DNA from: Calditrichota bacterium
GTDB lineage: Bacteria > Calditrichota > Calditrichia > RBG-13-44-9
DNA: 9,519 bases
Reading direction: 5' to 3'
NCBI GenBank assembly: GCA_016934605.1
Contig: JAFGSO010000385.1
Coordinates: forward strand, 1 to 9,519
Part shown: positions 1 through 6,021 of the stretch, piece by piece
Numbering within the stretch: position 1 is the stretch's first letter
Layout of the letters: every line of letters starts with the position of its first letter
Made by a program: the position numbers and the translations under genes
Notes under the pieces: model-generated
Databases searched by the model: none
What the model was told of the DNA's origin: nothing
What the model saw: the letters and a program-made list of their open reading frames with translations, nothing else

Positions 1-53
1 ATACCATCGGAAACAACGAAGATTATCCCGGCAAAAATTAAGAAAAGATTCAT
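1..53 (-). CDS. Start of an unidentified gene, N-terminus only (partial)
   Basis: Reading the minus strand from an ATG at 53-51 gives MNLFLIFAGIIFVVSDG before the frame runs off the left edge. The strongly hydrophobic start without a charged segment looks like a signal peptide or a first membrane helix. No convincing Shine-Dalgarno sequence precedes the ATG. The start lies about 66 bp downstream (minus direction) of the T6C heptamer repeat, in a gap wide enough to hold a promoter. Family and function cannot be judged from 17 residues, and even the start is uncertain because the frame is so short. Confidence 0.4.
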   Translation of the reverse strand, partial: MNLFLIFAGIIFVVSDG

Positions 54-119
54 TTTATTCAATGATAAATTAACCAATTGATAACATAGATTCTCCGAGA
101 GGATCCAATTTGTGTCTGC

Positions 120-154
120 TTTTTTCTTTTTTCTTTTTTCTTTTTTCTTTTTTC
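120..154. repeat. Heptanucleotide tandem repeat, five copies of TTTTTTC
   Basis: The C residues fall at 126, 133, 140, 147 and 154, exactly seven bases apart, with only T between them. This gives five perfect TTTTTTC units (GAAAAAA on the minus strand). The tract lies four bases beyond the stop of the histidine phosphatase and about 66 bp upstream of the ATG of the left-edge minus-strand gene. Arrays of this kind are prone to copy-number change by slippage. No hairpin precedes it on either strand, so it is not a normal terminator T-tract. Confidence 0.9.
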
Positions 155-158
155 TTTA

Positions 159-797
159 TTAACCCAGATCTTCCCGGATAAAGGACTTCATATGACGGGT
201 TTGGTTGATAGAAGTAAAGGTAAAGCCTCTGTCCGGACGATATTCTGCAATACTGTAGGAAGCTGTGTCCAGGTGAAATTTCCAGAAATAAGGTTCGGGA
301 ATATCCAGCATGGCGGCAAAGAGTGGTTTCAAGACGGCGCGGTGAGTAACAATTCCCAGGGGACCCGTCCCATGGATGCTCAAAATTTTTTGGAGAGTTA
401 CCCAGGATCTTTCGCGGACTTCTGCCAGGGTTTCCATTCCCGGGAAAAACAATTTTTCAGGCTCAATGAGCCATAATTTCCAGAGATCCGGATATTGTTT
501 CCGGATTTCATCCTTGCGCCGGTTTTCCCACGAACCAAGATGAATATTGGTAAAACCCTCTTCAATCTTGAGTGTCTGGGTTCTTCCGGCAAGAATACTG
601 GCAGTTTTTAAAGCCCGTTTGAGCGGACTGGAATAAATTGTAATGAAATTCACCCCGGACAATTCATTTTTTAATGCTTCCGCCTGGTCAATTCCGGTCT
701 CATTGAGCTCAAAATCGTGCTGGCCTCTGAAACGATCCTCTTTATTCCCGGTTGATTCACCATGTCGTATAAAATAAATTTCCACTTTCTCCACCAT
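159..797 (-). CDS. Histidine phosphatase family protein (phosphoglycerate mutase-like)
   Basis: This 212-residue cytosolic protein belongs to the histidine phosphatase superfamily (PGAM/CobC/PhoE branch), whose members remove or move phosphate through a phosphohistidine intermediate. The nucleophile motif RHGE is at residues 11-14 (His12), the phosphate-binding Arg is in SSPLKRA (Arg61), and the second histidine is in VTHR (His152). Length is typical of the family. In the stretch usually written LRE-x-x-F/L-G-x-WEG, this protein has FTNIHLGSWEN (82-92), so Asn84 sits where the general-acid Glu normally is. The start is supported by GGAG three bases upstream of the ATG, a rather short spacing. 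It is transcribed alone, divergently from the EamA transporter. The substrate cannot be inferred from context. Confidence 0.88.
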   Translation of the reverse strand: MVEKVEIYFIRHGESTGNKEDRFRGQHDFELNETGIDQAEALKNELSGVNFITIYSSPLKRALKTASILAGRTQTLKIEEGFTNIHLGSWENRRKDEIRKQYPDLWKLWLIEPEKLFFPGMETLAEVRERSWVTLQKILSIHGTGPLGIVTHRAVLKPLFAAMLDIPEPYFWKFHLDTASYSIAEYRPDRGFTFTSINQTRHMKSFIREDLG

Positions 798-839
798 AAT
801 CTCCGATACAATTATTATGGCATTTCTTCATTGAAATTA

Positions 840-871
840 TTTGTAATATAAGATATCTCCCACTATATTTG
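840..871 (+). promoter_or_regulatory. Putative Bacteroidota-type promoter of the EamA transporter
   Basis: TTTG at 840-843 is followed, 20 bases later, by TATATTTG at 864-871. This fits the Bacteroidota primary sigma-factor consensus, TTTG near -33 and TAnnTTTG near -7, with normal spacing. The predicted transcription start is about 50 bp before the ATG at 927. No second -10/-35 pair stands out in the gap. Found by eye; not tested. Confidence 0.55.
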
Positions 872-926
872 TTCGCCAATAGATATAAACAGAAAAATAA
901 TCCCTCTGCAACAGGAATATTAAAAT

Positions 927-1856
927 ATGCGCATTTTTACTTTCCTGTTCCTCTGTTTCGTGTGGGGAACTACCTGGATTGGAATCAAAATCAGCCTGGA
1001 GGGAATTCCGCCCTTTTTCGGAGCCGCTATTCGATTCACTCTGGCTTTATCTCTTTTATTCATGTTTCTAAAAATCCGGAAAATTTCTGTAAAGTTGGAA
1101 AAAGCAGATTTCTGGAAGGTCTTTCTGAGTGCTTTTCTGATGTACGCTCTGGATTACGGTCTGATTTACTGGGGAGAACAATACCTGAGTGCGGGGGTAA
1201 CAGCTATCTTTTTTGCAACTTTTCCGATATTTACCGGCCTTTGGGCGACATTTCTTTTCAAAAGCGAGATATTCTACCGTCATAAATTTATTGGTCTTTT
1301 GCTGGGCCTCGCCGGGATCATTATTGTTTTCATCGATCAGCTCAGTCTTACAGAATTTAACAGAGGGGTAATTCTGGGTGCCGGAGCCATTATTATCGGT
1401 GCTGCCGGAGGAGCCGCTTCTGTGGTTCTGGTTAAAAAATATCTGGGGAAGATAAATCCTGTGTCTCTAAGCTTTCATCAGATGCTTCAGGGAATTATTT
1501 TCCTGTATTTTTTTGCCTTTCTTCTGGAAGATTTTCATCAGATACAATTCACCACCCGGGTGGTGGCAGCGGTATTTTATCTGGGTGTAGTGGGATCTGC
1601 ACTGGCCTTTGCGCTGTATTACTGGCTTCTGCAGAAGTGGAGTGCCACCAACCTGTCTCTCATCATCTATATCACACCCCTGGTAGCGCTGATCATTGAT
1701 TATCTCATTTTCGATGAAGTAATACAAGCCGAAGCGTTAATGGGTATGCTGGTAATTTTTGCAGGAATTGCATTGATGCAGATGGACAGATCCCGCCTAC
1801 GGAGGTTATCGGGTATAATCGTCAGAATTCCATATAAAATCCGCCGTCCCGGGTAG
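927..1856 (+). CDS. EamA/DMT family inner-membrane transporter
   Basis: The 309-residue protein is almost wholly hydrophobic, with about ten membrane helices in two five-helix halves, as in the drug/metabolite transporter superfamily (EamA, formerly DUF6). The N-terminal signature FVWGTTWIGIK (residues 12-22) and the second-half signature SALAFALYYWLLQKW, followed by an ITPLVAL segment, are characteristic. These proteins export or take up small metabolites such as amino acids, sugars or nucleobases; the substrate cannot be read from sequence. A basic tail of roughly 25 residues follows the last helix and is presumably cytoplasmic. AGGA at 913-916 is a moderate ribosome-binding site. The gene ends with tandem TAG codons 11 bp from the stop of the convergent acyltransferase, with no obvious terminator between them. 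Confidence 0.9.
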   Translation: MRIFTFLFLCFVWGTTWIGIKISLEGIPPFFGAAIRFTLALSLLFMFLKIRKISVKLEKADFWKVFLSAFLMYALDYGLIYWGEQYLSAGVTAIFFATFPIFTGLWATFLFKSEIFYRHKFIGLLLGLAGIIIVFIDQLSLTEFNRGVILGAGAIIIGAAGGAASVVLVKKYLGKINPVSLSFHQMLQGIIFLYFFAFLLEDFHQIQFTTRVVAAVFYLGVVGSALAFALYYWLLQKWSATNLSLIIYITPLVALIIDYLIFDEVIQAEALMGMLVIFAGIALMQMDRSRLRRLSGIIVRIPYKIRRPG

Positions 1857-1867
1857 TAGCAATCAGT

Positions 1868-2473
1868 TTATTTTCCGTTGATTATTCGGATTTCTCCAAA
1901 TTTTTCCGGATGCCTGGGGACCACCTTTATATAGAATTCACGCATCTCTTCAAGATCTTTTTCCATATCACCGGTCACCTCCACAATCTTCCCAATACCT
2001 GCAGACTTTTGAGCATAGTCTACAAAGCCCAGCACCAGCGGGACCTGTGCTCCCCTTGCTATATAATAAAAGCCGCTTTTCCAGCGATCGGTTTTTTTAC
2101 GGGTCCCTTCCGGCGCAATAGCAACTATCAGCTGATCGCAATCCCGAAAAGAACGGATTACCTGATCTACAAAATTTCTTCTGATACCTCTGTTTACAGG
2201 GATACCACCCATCCATTTTAAAAACCAACCAATCGGTGGACGGAAGAGTGTGTGCTTTCCAACCCAGTGCAACCTTAATCCGATAGCCGTCATGGCCAGG
2301 TAACCCAGGACAAAATCCCAATTAGAGGTGTGCGGAGCTCCGATTAGTACAAATTTAGGTCTCAATTGGGATATCGAGCTTGTTTTCCAGCCTATTGCAG
2401 CAAGAATAATGCGGCAGAGAATCCCGGGGATATTGTAGCGGGAGCGAAAGCTGTTTCCTTTTTTCATTGCCAT
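1868..2473 (-). CDS. PlsC-like 1-acyl-glycerol-3-phosphate acyltransferase family protein
   Basis: This 201-residue protein is a member of the LPLAT/PlsC superfamily, which transfers acyl groups to lysophosphatidic acid or related acceptors at the inner membrane. Motif I (HX4D) is seen as HTSNWD (His48, Asp53), motif II as GGIPVNR (89-95) and motif III as PEGTR (121-125), in the right order and spacing. The HTSNWD form and short length match the compact branch of the family often annotated as glycerol acyltransferase, whose acceptor is not always known. The N-terminus has a short hydrophobic stretch around residues 17-29. There are two possible starts (Met1, Met3), neither with a Shine-Dalgarno site. 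It is divergent from the aldolase gene and convergent with the transporter, so it is probably monocistronic. Confidence 0.87.
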   Translation of the reverse strand: MAMKKGNSFRSRYNIPGILCRIILAAIGWKTSSISQLRPKFVLIGAPHTSNWDFVLGYLAMTAIGLRLHWVGKHTLFRPPIGWFLKWMGGIPVNRGIRRNFVDQVIRSFRDCDQLIVAIAPEGTRKKTDRWKSGFYYIARGAQVPLVLGFVDYAQKSAGIGKIVEVTGDMEKDLEEMREFYIKVVPRHPEKFGEIRIINGK

Positions 2474-2557
2474 GAATACGGTGACTTTATATCAATACGC
2501 AATTAACTGAGTTAAAAATGAGGAATAACAGAACTTATGGACGATTATACCTTTCTC

Positions 2558-2588
2558 TTTATTCCGGACTTTTCGTTTAGTATATTTT
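2558..2588 (+). promoter_or_regulatory. Possible promoter of the aldolase gene (weak)
   Basis: TATATTTT at 2581-2588 differs by one base from the TAnnTTTG form found elsewhere in this window, and TTTA at 2558-2561 lies 19 bases upstream. The predicted start of transcription would leave a leader of roughly 45-50 bases. Both boxes are imperfect and the region is AT-rich, so this is only a candidate. Confidence 0.3.
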
Positions 2589-2630
2589 AATTTAACATAA
2601 ATATTCTGATTGAGAAATAAAATTAGTGAA

Positions 2631-2636
2631 AAGGAG
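2631..2636 (+). promoter_or_regulatory. Strong ribosome-binding site of the aldolase gene
   Basis: AAGGAG lies six bases before the ATG at 2643. It is the best Shine-Dalgarno match in the window and fixes the start. It fits a highly expressed glycolytic gene, whereas several neighbours have no recognisable site. Confidence 0.8.
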
Positions 2637-2642
2637 TATTAG

Positions 2643-3695
2643 ATGAATCAGAAAATTGTCGATTTGCTGGGAAAAGAAGCAGATAGTCTTTTAAACCATA
2701 AGTGTAAGACTATTTCCAGGGACAGTTTACATCTTCCCGGTCCGGATTTTGTAGATCGGATAGTGGCACCATCCGACAGGTCACCTAATGTGATGCGAAA
2801 TATGCAGCAGATTTTTAATACCGGCCGGCTGGCAGGAACCGGCTATATGTCCATCCTGCCGGTTGACCAGGGCATTGAGCATTCTGCGGGTGCATCTTTT
2901 GCACCGAATCCCATTTATTTTGATTCGGAAAATATCGTTAAGCTGGCTATAGAAGGTGGCTGCAATGCTGTGGCTTCAACTCTGGGTGTTCTCGGGTCAG
3001 TTGCCAGAAAATATGCCCATAAAATTCCCTTTCTTTTAAAACTGAATCACAATGAATTTATAAGCTACCCGAACAAATACGATCAGATACTTTTTGCCAG
3101 TGTAGATCAGGCTTTTGACATGGGTGCGACGGCGGTAGGTGCTACCATCTATTTCGGTTCAGAAGAATCCACCCGCCAGATTCAGGAAGTGACCGAGGTT
3201 TTCCGCTATGCTCACAGCCTTGGTATGGTAACTTTTCTGTGGGCTTATCTCCGAAATTCCGCTTTCAAAACCGAAGAAAAAGATTATCATCTGGCTGCTG
3301 ATCTTACCGGTCAGGCAAATCATCTTTCGGTAACGATTGAAGCAGACATTGTTAAACAAAAGCAGGCTGAGAATAACGGCGGATATAAAGCCCTGAAATT
3401 CGGGAAAACGCACGACAAGGTTTATTCTGAGCTATCCAGTGACCATCCTATCGATCTGACCCGATATCAGGTGATCAACTGTTATATGGGTCGGGCTGGC
3501 CTCATTAATTCGGGCGGTGCTTCCGGTAAAAACGATTTTGCTCAGGCTGTTCGCACAGCGGTCATCAACAAACGGGCCGGCGGTATGGGCCTGATTTCCG
3601 GCCGAAAAGCATTTCAACGGTCGATGAAGGAAGGCGTGGAGCTGCTCAATCTGATCCAGGATGTATATCTGGATAAGGACATCACAGTAGCCTGA
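2643..3695 (+). CDS. fbaB: Class I fructose-bisphosphate aldolase, DhnA/FbaB type
   Basis: This cytosolic enzyme cleaves fructose 1,6-bisphosphate reversibly into glyceraldehyde 3-phosphate and dihydroxyacetone phosphate in glycolysis and gluconeogenesis, using a lysine Schiff base instead of a metal. The 350-residue length and sequence match the E. coli FbaB group along the whole chain. Visible landmarks are SILPVDQGIEH (70-80), the catalytic-lysine region ADIVKQK (234-240, probable Schiff-base Lys238), KFGKTHDKVY (252-261), the phosphate-binding NCYMGRAGLINSGGASG (279-295) and the RAGGMGLISGRKAF segment (311-324). Nothing essential seems missing. It is flanked by a strong ribosome-binding site and a clear terminator, so it is a single-gene transcript. 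The symbol rests on similarity remembered from the E. coli protein. Confidence 0.95.
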   Translation: MNQKIVDLLGKEADSLLNHKCKTISRDSLHLPGPDFVDRIVAPSDRSPNVMRNMQQIFNTGRLAGTGYMSILPVDQGIEHSAGASFAPNPIYFDSENIVKLAIEGGCNAVASTLGVLGSVARKYAHKIPFLLKLNHNEFISYPNKYDQILFASVDQAFDMGATAVGATIYFGSEESTRQIQEVTEVFRYAHSLGMVTFLWAYLRNSAFKTEEKDYHLAADLTGQANHLSVTIEADIVKQKQAENNGGYKALKFGKTHDKVYSELSSDHPIDLTRYQVINCYMGRAGLINSGGASGKNDFAQAVRTAVINKRAGGMGLISGRKAFQRSMKEGVELLNLIQDVYLDKDITVA

Positions 3696-3718
3696 TAGAC
3701 ATTTACTTATTTCATCGG

Positions 3719-3744
3719 GGCGGTTCGGGAGAGCCGCCTTTTTT
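3719..3744 (+). terminator. Rho-independent terminator after the aldolase
   Basis: GGCGGTTC at 3719-3726 pairs with GAGCCGCC at 3731-3738 (one G-U pair) around a GGGA loop and is followed directly by six T (3739-3744). It begins 23 bases past the aldolase stop and separates that gene from the RCK-protein operon. Confidence 0.93.
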
Positions 3745-3766
3745 ATTATGAAGAAGATCCCCGTTT

Positions 3767-3779
3767 TATAATATATTTG
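3767..3779 (+). promoter_or_regulatory. Putative promoter -10/-7 region of the five-gene operon
   Basis: A perfect TATAAT (3767-3772) overlaps a perfect TAnnTTTG-type box, TATATTTG (3772-3779). No good TTGACA-like or correctly spaced TTTG element lies upstream, so which box is used is undecided. It falls just after the aldolase terminator and leaves a leader of about 45 bases to the ATG at 3829, the place expected for the operon promoter. Confidence 0.45.
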
Positions 3780-3828
3780 TGAGTCCCGGAAAATCAGCTT
3801 AAATTGTTCCAGTAAAACTGAAAATCGT

Positions 3829-4515
3829 ATGAAAAAATTTGCCGTATTAGGTTTGGGAACATTCGGTTCCGGTATTGCCAAATCCCTGACAGAAAAAGGG
3901 GCAGAAGTAATTGCTGTGGACAGGCAAATGCAACTGGTAGAGGAAATTCAGGAATATGTTTCCATTGCGGTTCAGCTGGACAGTACCGATGAAAATGCCC
4001 TGAAAGCACAGGGAATCCATGAAGTGGATGTTGCCATTGTCTGTATCGGAGAAGACTTCGAATCGAATCTGCTCACATCAGTGATCTTAAAAGAACTGGA
4101 AGTTCCTTTTGTGGTCACCCGAGCCACCAGTTCTCTGGAAGAGAAGATATTGACGAAAGTCGGGATTGACCGGGTAGTTCTCCCTGAACAGGAAATTGCA
4201 GAAAAGCTTTCCTACTCTCTGGTGCATCCCAACTTTGAGGAAATATTTTATCTGGGTGCAAATATTTCGGTGGCCGAAGTGCAAGCGCCGAAAGGTTTTG
4301 TGGGAAAATCGCTGGAAGAAATCCGGCTGCGTTCAAAACATGGACTTACCTTGATTACCATTGAGCGAAAAAAGGAGGAAAAGGGCAAGGAAGAGGAGAA
4401 AACACCCCGGGTTGAGACCATTCTGCCGGATGCTAAGACCATCATACAGGAGAACGACAGCCTCATTCTGGTGGGTAATAAGAAAGATATTCAGAACTTT
4501 CTAGCCAAATTTTAA
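3829..4515 (+). CDS. ktrA: TrkA/KtrA family potassium uptake regulatory subunit (RCK protein)
   Basis: This 228-residue cytoplasmic protein has the two-domain RCK layout of KtrA/TrkA, the nucleotide-binding ring that gates K+ uptake channels such as KtrB or TrkH. The RCK_N Rossmann domain (about 1-135) shows the GLGTFG loop (8-13), an acidic residue at the end of strand 2 (Asp31 in AVDR) and a CIGEDFESN segment (72-80). The RCK_C domain (about 140-228) carries a highly charged Lys/Glu insertion at 180-195, rather longer than usual. No channel subunit is present in the window, so the partner must be encoded elsewhere or just outside. It is the first gene of a tight run; the next ATG is nine bases after its stop. 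No Shine-Dalgarno site is visible. The symbol is by family and size; trkA is an equally used name. Confidence 0.9.
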   Translation: MKKFAVLGLGTFGSGIAKSLTEKGAEVIAVDRQMQLVEEIQEYVSIAVQLDSTDENALKAQGIHEVDVAIVCIGEDFESNLLTSVILKELEVPFVVTRATSSLEEKILTKVGIDRVVLPEQEIAEKLSYSLVHPNFEEIFYLGANISVAEVQAPKGFVGKSLEEIRLRSKHGLTLITIERKKEEKGKEEEKTPRVETILPDAKTIIQENDSLILVGNKKDIQNFLAKF

Positions 4516-4524
4516 TAAAGTTTG

Positions 4525-4911
4525 ATGGGATCACCTATTCATTCAGAGATGAAAAACCAGGCCAGCCATTTATCTTTAATTCAGCGTTCCCGAATTTTAC
4601 TGCAAGTTCTCAGAAAGGACGATCCGGAAACTTTATATGCAGATTTAACTTCAATACAATTAAAAGAGATGCGGAATTTTCTGGAACAGGAAATTATCTT
4701 TCTGAGCAGAGCCAGAGGTTTAACAATATCAGAGGACGATCTCCGGCGTGGATATCCGTCGGTTCAGGAGTATTACCGAAAACAGGATTGTCACGAACCA
4801 CTTGAATCATGTATTGATGAGACATGTCTCCTGTCCAACCCGGTATGTTTCGGTATGAAAATGAAAAACCAGATCGGGACTCTTCTCGAGAAACTGGTGG
4901 AGTATATTTAG
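4525..4911 (+). CDS. Hypothetical protein with four evenly spaced cysteines
   Basis: I do not recognise this 128-residue protein. The ATG at 4525 is preferred to the TTG at 4522; an internal ATG at 4549 is also possible, and none has a good ribosome-binding site. There is no signal peptide or membrane segment. Residues 15-65 look helical and amphipathic. The C-terminal part carries Cys89, Cys96, Cys101 and Cys108, a symmetrical C-x6-C-x4-C-x6-C pattern with His90 beside the first Cys, which could bind a metal or a cluster or form disulfides. A short helix follows to the end. It sits nine bases after the RCK gene and 12 bases before the M48 protease, so it is almost certainly translated as part of the operon. 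Confidence 0.75.
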   Translation: MGSPIHSEMKNQASHLSLIQRSRILLQVLRKDDPETLYADLTSIQLKEMRNFLEQEIIFLSRARGLTISEDDLRRGYPSVQEYYRKQDCHEPLESCIDETCLLSNPVCFGMKMKNQIGTLLEKLVEYI

Positions 4912-4923
4912 TCTGTTAGCTTT

Positions 4924-6021
4924 ATGAAATCTGAATTATCCAAAAAATATAATCGCATAAAATTAATTGTATCCATTACCAGTCTGTTAGTTGATCTTTT
5001 TTTCTGGCTGGTAGTCATTTTAAGCGGTTTTGCCGGTAAAATTGCGGATATTTCTTATTCTCAGGCATCAAATCCTCTGATTCAGTTTCTGATTTTTGCA
5101 GCCATTCTTGGTGGCATTTATTTCCTGATTAATTTTCCGCTTTCTTTTTATTCCGGATATATCCTGGAACATCGATTCTCTTTATCGAATCAAACACTGG
5201 CCGGGTGGTTTCGTGAACAGATGAAAGCAGCTCTGGTGGGGCTGGTTCTTGCGGGAGTGATGATTTCTATATTTTACATCCTCTTGTGGAAATATCCGGA
5301 CTACTGGTGGTTCGGATTATGGCTGTTTATTCTGGTTTTCAGCATTCTTCTGTCTCGCCTTGCGCCGGTCCTTCTTTTTCCGATTTTTTATAAATTCACT
5401 CCCCTGGATGATCCAGACCTGCGGAACCGGATAAAATCCTTCGCTGAAAAATACGACCTCAACATCAGCGGTGTGTATCAATTCGATTTAAGCAAGAATA
5501 CCCGCAAAGCAAATGCAGCGTTTACCGGCCTGGGAAAATCCCGCCGGGTGATACTGGGAGACACACTGCTGAACCATTTCAATCATGATGAAATTGAAAC
5601 AATTTTCGCGCATGAGGTAGGACATTACGTTAAAAAACATTTGGTCCGCGGTATACTGGTTTCAAGCATTATTTCGTTTATCGGGCTTTTCCTGGCATTC
5701 ACTATCTATGAATCTATCCTGGGATATCTGGGGTATCAGCCATACAATCTGGAGGCTATCCCCTATCTGGCCTTAATTTTTTATTTCTACAGCCTCATCA
5801 GTGGTCCAATCAGCAACTGGGTCAGCCGTAGATTTGAATATCAGGCAGACCGCTTTGCAGTCGAGTCCAGCGGACAACCCGGGGTCTATCAGAACAGTCT
5901 TAAAAAACTGGCAGATTTAAATCTTGCCGACGAATCACCTCATCCGGTCATCGAATTTCTATTTTATAGCCACCCCTCGATCTCTCATCGAATTGAGAAA
6001 ATATCTGGAGAATACGCATGA
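4924..6021 (+). CDS. M48 family membrane metalloprotease, Ste24/CAAX-protease-like
   Basis: This 365-residue integral membrane zinc protease resembles the Ste24 (CAAX prenyl protease 1) branch of M48. An N-terminal membrane domain with about four helices (13-35, 52-75, 101-121, 128-152) corresponds to the M48 N-terminal region. The catalytic domain has the NAAFTGLGKSRRVILGDTLL region (197-216), the zinc motif HEVGH (230-234; His230, Glu231, His234), and a third ligand Glu305 in EYQAD. Two further helices (243-265, 278-298) lie between the zinc motif and that ligand. The HPS-x-x-x-RI tail (350-356) is typical. Bacterial relatives act in membrane protein quality control; a prenylated substrate need not exist here. 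No Shine-Dalgarno site precedes the ATG. The stop overlaps the start of the M16 gene by four bases, suggesting translational coupling. Confidence 0.93.
   Translation: MKSELSKKYNRIKLIVSITSLLVDLFFWLVVILSGFAGKIADISYSQASNPLIQFLIFAAILGGIYFLINFPLSFYSGYILEHRFSLSNQTLAGWFREQMKAALVGLVLAGVMISIFYILLWKYPDYWWFGLWLFILVFSILLSRLAPVLLFPIFYKFTPLDDPDLRNRIKSFAEKYDLNISGVYQFDLSKNTRKANAAFTGLGKSRRVILGDTLLNHFNHDEIETIFAHEVGHYVKKHLVRGILVSSIISFIGLFLAFTIYESILGYLGYQPYNLEAIPYLALIFYFYSLISGPISNWVSRRFEYQADRFAVESSGQPGVYQNSLKKLADLNLADESPHPVIEFLFYSHPSISHRIEKISGEYA

Noticed and set aside
869..1285. Plus-strand frame overlapping the EamA transporter
   Set aside because: It is in a different frame of a clear transporter gene and its product has no family-like pattern.
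1857..1867. Terminator between the convergent transporter and acyltransferase genes
   Set aside because: Only 11 bases separate the stops and I find no GC-rich dyad with a T-tract on either side.
3432..3881. Minus-strand frame of about 149 residues spanning the aldolase end and the RCK-gene start
   Set aside because: It overlaps two convincing genes and the terminator, has no recognisable domain and reads as an antisense shadow.
4522..4524. TTG as the start of the Cys-rich protein
   Set aside because: The ATG follows immediately at 4525 and there is no ribosome-binding site favouring the TTG; the difference is one residue.
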